This document shows positions 1-11,900 of a stretch of DNA of 64,000 nucleotides, one piece after another. Every line of letters begins with the position of its first letter. Position 1 is the stretch's first letter. Origin of the DNA: Hymenolepis diminuta. Lineage: Eukaryota; Platyhelminthes; Cestoda; Cyclophyllidea; Hymenolepididae. A model generated the notes under the pieces. The model saw nothing but the letters and a program-made list of their open reading frames with translations, was not told where the DNA came from and did no database searches. The position numbers were made by a program, and so were the translations under genes. The stretch spans positions 1,249,668 through 1,313,667 of the forward strand of contig CAADRB010000018.1 of NCBI GenBank assembly GCA_900708905.1, in the 5' to 3' direction.

Positions 1-3000
1 AAGATGGCCAGACAAAACGATCAGTGATGCGTTTTGCAGTTGTCCGTTTGCCAGAGTGTGAGAGATTGTGAAGAGATTCGAAAACCTGGCATCGGAAAGC
101 TTTTGGCACAAAAGGTCTTGGTATACCTGTTGAAACGTCACATGTCGTGAGACCGGGGGTTGTGTGCAGAGGAATATCTTTTAATTGGATTGATATCGTA
201 CGATTTCGGAACTCTTGTGGTTCAGAGTCGGTCTTTTGAGCTTCTGAGATGGAGTGTTACTGCTTCGACATCGGTTCGAGAAAGAAAATCAGCGACAATA
301 TTGTCCGAGCCTTTAACAAGTCTGATGTCATTAGTGAACTGGAGGACGTAATCGAGATAGACGTAATCAAATAGAAAACAGAGCCAACGAAACGACATTG
401 CTAAAATGCACCAAAAGACAAGAATTCGCAGTATTTAATTAAATAATGAGAAGAATATTTAAGATAATTTGTGTCAATTTAAAGTAATCTGAATATAAAT
501 TGTTATTTGATTGCAGATGAAATTGCAAATCTCGAATTGCACAAGTCTAAAAAATTTGGCGGAGTCGCCACTCGCAGTTTCGTAGTCCTATGACCTGGCA
601 TAAGCCAAGATTTGCAGCTTCTATAAAAGATACTCTTAAAGACGGAGGTACCAATCGAAGTTTCAGTTCTTAAGAAGTCTTGCATTTTCAAGAGCGAAAT
701 CTTCTTGTTTAACTTCCTCTTTTCCATAGAAATTTAATATTAGAAGTTATCCTTCCTTATCAATATTAACTGCTGAGTACAAATGTTAAAAGAATGATGG
801 CTTAATTAAACTGTCTAAGTAAAACGTAATCACTAAATGGATGTGCGAATTCGAGAGCTGTCAAGTAATTTGATAATGTAGATTCAAATTCGCTTGATTA
901 GGGACAGATTAAATTGCCCGCATTTTTTCACATGTGTGGAGAAGAAATAGTTTTAGACACTTTTTGTAACAGAGTATTAGAAAATTTCTATAACTTTTTA
1001 AGCTATCTAATGACTCTTAAGACTTAAATTTTAAATAGTATAATTCGTCTCATTGAAGATAAAAATCTTTTCAAAGGTCTACTGAAGCGTCTGGAATAAC
1101 GTTTGGCCGATGAGTGCGTTGGATCTCCGGAGTTTCAGGACTCCTCCGCGGTGGGAGGTAAAATACTTCTAGATAAATCTCCAGATAATTTAACTTGACT
1201 GGTGATCAAGCAAGCAGAGTTTCAGGACTAACTGTTGCTTGAACACAGTAGGCTCGGAGATAAGTTGTGTCAGAACGACTTTAGACGTGGAAGATTCCAT
1301 AGAGTGTGTGAGGTTTACTACTTTTACACAATTTCTACTTAATATCAGGTCAACATTGGCAACCTGAACCGGAGTTCCAACTTAGAGCACCAATTGAGAT
1401 AATGGTAAATTGTCAGAAATACAACAAAATAGTCACAAATCCTCCAAAATTAATAATAACACGAGATTAAGCAAATTTCTACCATCTCCTCTAAATTCGT
1501 CAAGGCAACAACCCACAATTTTAGTTTAATCATTCTTGGATAAAATTATTTTATTTAAATTCGACAAAATAATTTTAGTTTGAACATTTAGCACCATAAA
1601 ATGTTATATACAAAGTAATTAAACAACTAGCTAACTCTCAGACAATTAACTTAGATCTAAGACAGTAGTAGCTATGTTAATCAAATAAAGAAAATTTTAA
1701 ATAATTATTTTCTAAAATATGACTTTGTTAGGTCAGACATAACCAAAAGCCTTTTTCTTTATTTGAGATCATAATTATAAAATAAATAATTCTACTGTTG
1801 AAATATACGATCAAATAATATGAAATTTTATAACTAGCTGAATAATTACTATGACACAGAAACACTAAGAAAATATTAGAATTCGTCTTAGGATTCAGAG
1901 AACATGCAAATATATCATGTATTTAGCAGTGATATCTTCAAGAACATTTGGGAAGGAATCGTTAAAAAATAACTACAAAAACTGGCAAAAAAATAAGCAA
2001 TTTGTGATAAAACCGAAAATAAGACGGACTTATATTAATGATCCTTTTCCATAAAGTTAAGTAAAAACTTATTGGCTTTTAATATGTAGCGGATACTACG
2101 TAAATAAGCCTATTCGCTAGGCCTTAGTAATCCTCTTAGAAGTTCAGCTAGCCTCTAGCACAGCCCTCGAATATAAATATGCCCCTAAAATTAGCCAGAC
2201 TATGTCCAAAGTAGCAAGAATAAAGAAGGTATCGAGTGGACAGAGTTTAAGGCTCAACAAAGGCTCGCTGGCAAAAGCTTAGTCATTAAATATAATCAAC
2301 AATATGCTGTAGGGATATTGACCGCTGACTGATTGGGAAGGCCTCTACACGCACGTCCGCGCTTACTCACTACGGGTTCGGTTACACACCGCACCTTCCA
2401 CGTGAGGTTCCTTTGATCAGCCTTGTGAGCTCCACAAATATCACTTTAGGCCTAGTTAAATTTTTGTTACCTTGAGTTATATCCTAAGCCGGTCTGGACT
2501 TCTGATATGGGAAAATCGTCGTTTCCTTCCATTTTATCGGAGGTTGTCCGCTCTTTTACCTGCAAATCATATGTCAATATATGTAGTTATTTGATAAAAA
2601 CCAAACGTTTCTTTCGGAATACTTGTAATACACTAATCATGATAGACAAACTACTTTGCTAATCAGCCCAAAATCGGCTTTGTAATTTTTTATAGAACGG
2701 ATGCCGTTCCTAAAGTTTTACAGAAAACAACAGTCATTCACTAATGAGAGTTCCACGAGTTTAGTAGGATCACGTGTATATTGGACAGTTGAAAATGAAT
2801 GAAAGGGAAACAGAGGAAGTAGGAGACATAGGCCTTGGGAATCGGAAAGGAAGACAAAAAGTGTTCGCATTGAGCGAGTGAAACCCGAAATGCGATAAAG
2901 GGGATCTTCTGAGTTGAGATAAGGAAGTTGACGAATTTCGAGTTCTTTGTTCACTGATAAGTAAACGCTAACAAATTATTAAACGGCAATTAGGACTTGC

Positions 3001-3893
3001 CAATTATTAGTCATAAATGTATGCAGTACACAACCTAAATTGCATCTTATGAAAAGGAGTAAATTAATGTCAGAATTGTATTATTGTAAATTTTGCAAAA
3101 ATTGTAGCTATCTTAAATAAGTGGAAATAGTGTTGTCTGTGGAAATTAATCAAAAGACTTAATTTATGCCTTCTAAAAATTAAGAACGAAGGAATTAGTT
3201 GACACATCCGGAATAAATTATGCTGGAATAAATTTCAAATTAATCAGCAGATCTCCCATTTGAATTTGACCGGAAACTTTAATAATTTATTTAAGCTAAT
3301 TTAGATATACTTTCTTCTTAAACATAATGCAATATCAGTGTCTAAATCTATATATTCTGCCAAATTTTATGAGGAATAATTTCAGAAATTAACGATATTC
3401 TTATTCTAATAATTATGAATGCACCGTTGGATGGCAGGCTTGCATATTTCCAACATCTGATAATGTAGACTTGAATCTCGTAAATAAAAATATAACCGAT
3501 GACCACATTTTGCTTGATAGAATTTCAACGTGAGATGTATTTGGCGTAATTCTTTTCAACAAGACGCTTTCTGATTAGAGCTAGATCACTAAAAGTTAAT
3601 TTCATCACTTATCGAATAGACGATAAAAAATGATTGCAAGATAATATATTTATTTTTATTTCAGAAATTAGTCCTAATTATGTATAGTAAAAGTAATAAA
3701 AGTTTGATTAATTTAAGAATTGGTGCCTTTTGCGAATTTCTAGATGGGGGGTGATTTTCAATGATCAGCTTATAACCAGATCACAGACGTATAACATTAG
3801 TCCTCTTGTTAGTTTTCATTCAATTAAAACAAAGCTTGAAATTAAGTAGTGATCATAAAAACTACAGATATTCTGGGTGGAGCATTACACACC
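1..3893. other. No supported gene
   Basis: Mostly AT-rich, with stops in all frames. Slightly GC-richer patches lie near 1-360, 1085-1320 and 2311-2460 and may be worn repeat copies. A short open frame starts at 249 and an acceptor-like ttgattgcag ends at 516, but no consistent gene model came from them. Confidence 0.5.
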
Positions 3894-4536
3894 ATGTTCA
3901 CTTTCCAAATCCCTTGTCTAATCAACGCCTTTCTTGCATCTTCGGTTGTCTGTAAGCAGCATAGATTATTTGTCTTTACTGAGGTTTCAGATGGTAGGTA
4001 ATGATTTTTGCTTCTAAAATTAATATGAAATTTTTATCTTAAGAAGTCTGCGGTCCCAATTTCCATGAGTTGGCAGAAAAACGTTACGAAAACACAATTG
4101 AAGGACTGATTAGACGTAGATCAGAAATCGCTCTACTCCGTGAGCCTGATTCTGGAAGACTTTGGAAAGCTGATGTTAACTCTATGCACAGAAACATTAG
4201 CTGTACTATCTCAATCAATAATAGTATAATTATCTGCAAAATAGTCCTGTTTAACATCTACCTAAACTTCATTGACATTAATAATGATTTCACAATGTGA
4301 GTATTATCAGTTGAATGCTTTAATTGGAAACCATGCTTACATACCGCCTGTATTACCTCTACTCCCCTTATAGAACCAATGGCTTTGGCTATCACTACTT
4401 GCATATAGAATCAATGCGGATGGAGACCGTGAAGGAATTCAATCAGGGCCGCATCTTTAAGCTGAGGGAAGTGAATAACTCTCATGGTGGCAATTCCAAC
4501 TATCATCAAAGGCTACTGATACCTTTCATTTTTTAA
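3894..4536 (+). CDS. Possible small secreted protein, three exons
   Basis: Not recognised. Exon 1 (3894-3993) starts with ATG and a hydrophobic N-terminus (ending FLASSVVC) that looks like a signal peptide, with donor gtaggt. Exon 2 (4047-4296) encodes VCGPNFHELAEKRYENTIEGL and a charged region, with donor gtgagt. Exon 3 (4374-4536) follows acceptor cccttatag and encodes GFGYHYLHIESMRMETV to a TAA. Phases agree (1 then 2). Introns are 53 and 77 bases. Its 3' end faces the convergent receptor gene. It could also be a chance chain of open frames; the second half of exon 2 is hydrophobic and may be intron. Confidence 0.3.
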
Positions 4537-5798
4537 TGTATTCCGCTGGTATTTTAAGTGAGATTGTTAGTTTGTTTTTCTTAAGTAAAATTTGGTGATT
4601 ACATTAAAAGTCGGTATTCTTCAAGTTCAAATTAAAGGGACATTCCTCGCTATTGACAAGATTAGTTAGTAATGTTAGGCTGTCGTAGATAGACTACAGT
4701 TATCTTAAAAAATACAATTATTAGGGTAAATATTAAATAGATATTAATTATGCCCTACCAAAATGAAGGGTTTATTGAGTCTGATTGTAATTTTTGAAAA
4801 TTATGTTGAATTTAAAATTCATTAATCAATAAAACAATAGGTTTATAAAGAAATTTTCCTAATTATAATTAGTTTCATCATCATTATCAACAATTTATAT
4901 AAGGCATGTTGCATTTTATAATCTCATACATTTTGATTCAATATGAAATAATAGACAAATTTGGATGAAGAAGGAACCAAAACAAAATGCAAGTATCTTT
5001 CATTAACACTCACCACAATCCGGGAATCTAAATATCCTAACACTTCATGGTCAACGGTTCTAATATGTGCTGCATATGATATATTTCAAATGTATGTTAT
5101 GGTTTTCATTTTATATAGGGTTACAATCGAGATTATTTTAATTTGTGAACTTAAGCTAAAGGTCGAATCGAAGATGTAATTCTGACGGAGGGTACATAAC
5201 TTACAACAAATCAGGACAAACTGGAGAGGAGCTTCAATCCTGAGGGTAAATTTTAACGTGTCTCCACTTGCAGTTATGTTCAAGTTGCTCTTAAAACCTC
5301 GTTCCAAGGGATTTTTAAAAACAATCGCTCAGAGCTTGGCTTTCAGGACAAGTGGGTAAAATTGCAGCAGGTTATCATTTTCAAGAGCAAGGGTATGCAT
5401 TTAATTGCATTTTCTTAACCTCTTCCAATTCAACTTCATCTGTTCGTAAATGAATTGAATTAGTTTGAAAGATTATGCTGCCTCTCTTTAGTTAGTTTGC
5501 AGAAACTGGTGAGGTTTTTAAATCTAATAGCCAAGGTAGCAAGAAAGTACTATGTGTATTGGAGATTTGGCTAACAGTAAAATAATACTTCAAATAATAG
5601 ACCCCATGAATTTTATTTGATCTAGAATAACTCTATTTGTAGAGAGAAACATCCATCTGAAATAGGAATTGATACAATGGGTGCATTTATTAATCACATC
5701 GATATAACCTTATAAAAGCACGGTTGGGTAGATTCATATGTACAAAACGAAAGTTAGTGTGATTAAATAGACAAATGGGAGGTTTAGATTTGTGGCAT
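4537..5798. other. Intergenic, with one orphan open segment
   Basis: Between the possible secreted-protein gene and the stop of the receptor gene. A segment near 5170-5392 has two competing open frames and a good acceptor at 5273, but neither frame joined a gene. The rest shows nothing. Confidence 0.4.
5686..5691 (-). terminator. Candidate polyadenylation signal of the receptor gene
   Basis: AATAAA on the minus strand about 110 bases past the stop codon; a second copy lies at 5612-5617. Position is right for a short 3' UTR; the AT-rich setting lowers certainty. Confidence 0.4.
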
Positions 5799-5998
5799 TT
5801 AAGGCGTATTTTTTGAAAATTCATACTGACTGTCCCCGTTAGTCCTGCTACTGCCGTTATTGAAGAAGTATGTTGGTGGTGGACTGGAATCATAACCTTC
5901 GAAGGCGTACTGAAGTGGTTGATCCATGGCCAGAAGTCGTTCGCCTTCTGCTAAAAGCATTGAGTCAGCGTTTCGAGTCTCTAATGAGGTTCCACGAA
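5799..5998 (-). CDS. Receptor exon o: cytoplasmic tail end and stop
   Basis: RGTSLETRNADSMLLAEGERL, then QYAFEGYDSSPPPTYFF and a short Asn/Ser-rich end with TAA at 5799-5801. QYAFEG resembles the YAYEG/FDYEG core of the beta-catenin-binding site of classical cadherins. Acceptor ttatttcttag. Confidence 0.8.
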
Positions 5999-8900
5999 CT
6001 AAGAAATAAAGGATAAATAAAAAATCATCCTTTTGACTGAAGTCTTCCAATTTCATTATCATATTGCTGATATCAAGAGAAAGTGTCCTAGGACCGCTCT
6101 TATATTGGAAGCGTGTGTTTTATCACACCTCTTGTCTATCATACTTGACCAGTGCTGCTGGCTGTTTTCATTACTGGATATTCATGGATCAACAACGACC
6201 TCGTGACCTTCTACTTGGCATAAGCGCCCGTTGACCACAGCTGAATGGCAAATTTTTATCTCCGCTAATCTCGTAACCCCAGATATTTGTAAGAGATTGG
6301 AAATCAGTTGAATGTCACTTTTTTAGAAATCAATCGAAATTCCGTCTATATTTATGCATTAATTTTACTAGAAATTTGTTCATTTATCACAAGTTTTGAA
6401 GTCACTCTATTTTTGTTTAACGGAATGCAGAAGTGTGAGTAATAATTTAGGTATCTTTAAATGGAATCATATAAGCAGTTCAGATTTGCCTTTATTCTCT
6501 AACAGAATATTATCTTAACGCATTTACAAGACTTACAAAGTAAACTCACCCGTTAAGTGTCCAGGTCTCATTGCTATCTCCGGCACTTTCAATGTATTCA
6601 GATTAAGATATCCACGATAGTCTTCCTCACCTGCATTCAAAACACGATTGTGGATAAATACTCATCACAGAATATTGCAGTCATTGATAAGAAATTAAGA
6701 CAAACCAGCTTTTGCAATTCCGTTGGGCATCATTCTTTCCTGTTGCTCGACTAAACAGGGACCGTTTAGTGTGCTTGAAGCCACATTCTTTTTCTTTAGC
6801 CTCTTTCGTTTAAACCAGCACACGCAAAATACCACCCAGAAAACTATAAAAAACCAAATGAATTTAGGATTAGATTCTATTTAAATCTCAATGAGACAAA
6901 AGAAAATCATCTGACAGAAGACAAATTTCAATAAATTTTCAAAACTAATATAAAGCTTAGCTGCTTTTGCAAAGTAGCCCCGGCCAAAATTAACTCATGT
7001 CCAATATAATTTTGTAGGGGGAGGACTACTGTTTTGAATTTTAGACATTACTATTCTAATAAAGCCACCTCCTAACCGACAACATTTTTATCCAAACTAA
7101 TTGTGCAGATGTTAATTGAGGTATGCGTTTGGGTATTGTAGCGAATATCATGTTAGAAATATATCCATCAAAGAGACTAAGAAAGGTTTGAGTTTGCAAA
7201 TGTATATGGGACCTTAGTTAAATGGTAAGTTTTAAGGTAGAGATAAATATCCACCACATTTAGTCTGAAATCAAATGTCATTCAGGTTCGATTAGGAAAG
7301 TGAATTAAAGATATTTTTCAATGTGTCATTTGCTAAGCTATGCTTGTTATTCAAGCGATGAAAGATAATTTGCAGAAATATTTCAAGTCCCAAAGATCTA
7401 CCATCATGAATAGCCTGAAAAAGAAGATTCAGAAGAATTGATCTAGCACAAACCTCGATTACAATTGTTCAAAATGCAAATACCTGATGCTTTTATTATA
7501 GCATAGGCAAACTATGCTATATCTACTTAAGAGAAGGTGAAGCACGAATTTTTCTGAGTAAAATGAGGCTTTTGTCGAAATTTATCTCATCAATGGCAAT
7601 TGAAATGGAAATTTAAATGAACGTTTATTGTGCGGATTTCGGGATGAATTCAAAAATATCAGTTAAAACGGCTAACTCAAATCTTGAAAATTAAATAAGA
7701 CAGGATAGAGCAGCTAAAATAATATGCTGCGCAGAGTTTTACCGATTGCTACTAATTGTATTTGATGACCGAATAATATTATACGGATGTAACTAGCGCA
7801 GTTTTTTAACTGTGCATGTATCGATAAATGCAATTGTCACTCTTGTTCGACCACTCATACCCCCTGAACACCTACGCGCCACCTCCTATCTCCAGTTTCC
7901 TACCGATTCGAGTTCATTAAGGCAAACTACAACTCACCTATCAAAATTAACACAAAGAAGACAGGAATGAGCCACCAGTTCCGCAGACTAGATTTTGCAG
8001 GTGGCGGTAGTTCACAGAAGAGACCAGTCCATCCATCGGAGCAACCACAGAGTACCGCCACTGTTTCATTCTCCCAAGAAAGAGTCTCATTTTCAAGAAC
8101 AAAGCACTCTCCACCATTCAAACAGGGATTTGGGGTACAGCTGTTGAGGACACATATGGGTGCCAGTGCAGATGAGGTAAGCCTTCGGGCATATCCTGGT
8201 TTGCATCTAAAAGTAAAATACGCTTTTATGACTGTTCGTGATTCCAATATTCTAGGACAATCAGATAAATTTTTGCTCCAAAATCGAAGATCGTTAGTAT
8301 TTATATGATAATTTCAATGATCAAGTCAAATTGACTAAGTCGATTAACTTAGTCGGCTTGTGCTTGGGGAAATAATAATTGCATCTTTTTTACAAACGTT
8401 CAAACTTACTCGCATCTGAAACCACGCCATTCAGAAATGCAATCTTCCTTCGGCCCACAGGGGTTCGACAAAGCACAGAGATCCTCGGATTTGCAGCTCT
8501 TTTGTAGAAAGGCCTGTCGTGTTTCAGTGTGTTCATTAATGAGGTAGTCGTGGTAGATATTATTTCGGCTGTCTCGAAGTTCTAATCTAACATCTGATAA
8601 GCAACCTGAAAAACATAAAAGGCATCACTGTAAACTGGAGCTGCATTTAATCTTGTAAAAAAAGGACATACTAGAGACGGCTTCAAGAATAAGAACTCTG
8701 TCAGGGATGACACTACTTGAGAAATCAGTCGGAAGCAGAGACACGTTATAGAATGTGTTCCATAATCCGTCGACCATCAGCTCTACCATTCTTAACCTCG
8801 TATCTGCAATTCTATATCAGAAAAAAGGTTAAAAACAGACCTTTAGAAAAAGTTAGACGGAAGGGTTCTCAATGCCTACATTGGTGTAACTGTTAGTTGA

Positions 8901-11900
8901 ATCATATGCCACATTCCATCGGCAATGTCTATGCCTAGCAAAGGAAGATCTGATGCATCAACGAGGAGCTCCAGAGTTCCATTCTCAAGCTGAAAAATAG
9001 ATGGAAAAATATAAACTTCTTCATAATTTTATAATCGAGTTCTATAAATGCGAAATATAGTATTTGACATAAGACGGGAGACTACAATTATACCTAAAGT
9101 GTCAGTTTTTGATTTTTAGGAGCCGAAACAGTTAATGTAAAATACCTACGGATTTAAAGAAGTTACGGATTTGTTATTTTGATGATTGGAGTTCCTCAAT
9201 TAAGTCATACAAAACAATAGTGAAATCAGAGATATATATTGTTCCATCTAACAGACTGCCATTCATAGCCCATCTTCTTTCAGATACCTTAATGGTGACT
9301 TTTGAAATGTACTTAGGCCATATAAATAAGGTGGTCGCTGAATTTAGCGGGTTCAAAAGTTTAAAAATGTTCTTAATAAGGTATGCTATAATGTATCCTT
9401 GTTGGAAGTTACATCTATAATATTCAAATATTATTATTGATGCCTAGAGACACTGAATTTATATTCAATCAAAAGCTAAAAGCTATATAGATTAGAAAAG
9501 GATTGATGGCCTTATTTTTTAGAAATAATAATAAATTATTTAACTAAAGGTTTAATACTTACGTCAAGTCTAAACAGCCCATCTCTTGATCGTATAACGG
9601 CAGTATTCCGCTGGCGCGTCCGTAGACTCAAAATGAGAGTAAATCCATGACCATTTTGAATGTTGATAGACACAGGTCCAGTAACAAGCCACTCTGAGGT
9701 AGCTAAAAATGCAGCAACAATAGCGTTTCAAAAACAGACCATGCAATTTAGATTTTAGCGCTACAGCTACGAAAATATGGGTACGCAACATTTTAGCTAT
9801 GAATTCTTTTATTTTTGAGGAAATTATGGCTGAAATTCGAAATTCACGATTAAAGGAAATACAAATGGATGCAAATCCAACATCCAATGACCTTCAAAAC
9901 TAAGGATCACATGACCTAACCTCTCTTAATATCTCAGGTCATGAAGGTTCTAAGGCCCAAGTGTACTATTCGTAGCTGAGACTCCTCAATTTTTAAGGTG
10001 GAATCTTCAAATTTTACCTTCCCTCCTCTTTAAAAAACCTACCACTGAATACTATATACCTCCCTGTCCAATTCGTATCCCAAGCAAATGCACTAAATAA
10101 ATTCCTTTAGACTATGCTGTGATTAGTCAGACGCCACATATGAATGCATATAATGGTTTACCAAGTATGCATGACTAATTTAGAACTTCTGATAACAATC
10201 GAAAATAAAACCTCAACCCAGCATTCAAAAGAATACAGAAGACTCGCTATTATTTGATTCATTCTCTGTTCGTATACGTTAGGACGATCAACAACGACAC
10301 TCTTACTAGCAATTGGGTTTCGGAAGCGTTCAGTTTTTGCTAATTTAACTACCTCAGATAAAGTGCTTTTTCCCAGTTATAATATTCTTCATGACTTGGA
10401 GTTCATTACTGTTTGTTTAAGTAGTTAAATTTTTACAAAAGCAACTTTGTTAAAAATAGTTATTCGAGACACTTTCCTTAGAGAGGCTTAAATGTTAATA
10501 GTACTACCCTTTCTACAATGAAACCTTGAATACTGATAACGTTTAATTCACTTACCTTGGAGGTGTGATATTAATTTTACTAACTATATTATAAACTGAA
10601 GAGATGGCATGATGATTTAATCTTACCGGATTCCCTGAATCATCATTATGTGTACTTACGTTGAATACATGGAGCACTTGCATTGAGTTTGTACCACGTG
10701 TATTGATCCTTCTGAATGATGGGTTGATAACCAGCTTGACATGTGCAGACATATTGATCTGTGGCGGCGACAATTGGATTGCGGCAGACACCCTCATCGC
10801 CACACTTGTTAGTGCCATTTATAGCATCTGTAAAGTAACACGCCTCCTCGCATTTAGGACAGCCGCGATTCAAAGGTCGATTCTGTGTTGATTCCCAGAG
10901 GTCAATCAACTTCAACAAAAAAAATTATTTGAATTGAAGAGAGAGTGAAGAGGCAAATAAGATGCATCATAGCTTAGATTATAACTTAAGTCTCAGGAGA
11001 AGTCAGTATTGGTATTTCAGACATATATTCTGCCTTCCTATTTCTGTAAAATTTTAGAATGGCTCAAAGCAAAGCGAAGTAGAGAAAGACATGAACAAAT
11101 ATTTATAGCTAGCTGCGGTATGATCCGATAGAGAGATTAATTAACAATGGAAGAATTCCAAAGACACTTCCGACTACGGATTTGTCAATAGAGTAAAGTA
11201 GTGGAAACTAAGTATAAAATCCCAGAAGACTCCATAGGAAGCACTTATGATCATGATCAGAGTATTAAATTCTATCAATTACAACCAACGGGATAGATAA
11301 AAACTAGACTCACTTAAAGACAGGGAGAAGCTCATAATACCCTGGTCACTGTGTAGCAAAGGGATTTTATCAAGTGGTCTGACATTGATAATCCTGATAT
11401 CACATATAGGTGAATGGACAATACGCGGAATTAAGGGTGCTGGAAGAGCAAGCTTATGAGCTCATGAACAGATATAAAGGCAAACAAATAAAGGGCAAAA
11501 AATATGTGGACATCTAAACCGTTATTGAAAAATCCCAATTGACAAAGATCGCAATCGAGCCTAGTGAGAAAGAAATTTCTTAAAAGGAGAGATTGAGTGT
11601 GCTGAATACAAACGAATGCTTTTTATCCAAAATAAATAAAATTTGCAAACTATCATTAACTATTCAAAAAGTTTGAAATTTTGTTAAAACGTAATAAATT
11701 TAAGTCACTGGCTTGCATAATTTTAGCGTAAAGCCTGCCACTATTAAGTCCTAGGATCTACCGCCATTTTGGGAGACTAATCAAGCTATAACAAAGAGAA
11801 AACGAGAAGAGGGAGAATCACAGCGATTGCACTCCATAACCGGAACCAACCTGTCTACAAAGGAAACGTCAAATGGTCACGATAATAATTCATGTTATTA

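Noticed and set aside
249..590. Possible two-exon mini-gene (ATG at 249, acceptor at 516)
   Set aside because: The coding-looking frame after 516 needs one leftover base, but every usable donor in the first exon leaves none in the open frame.
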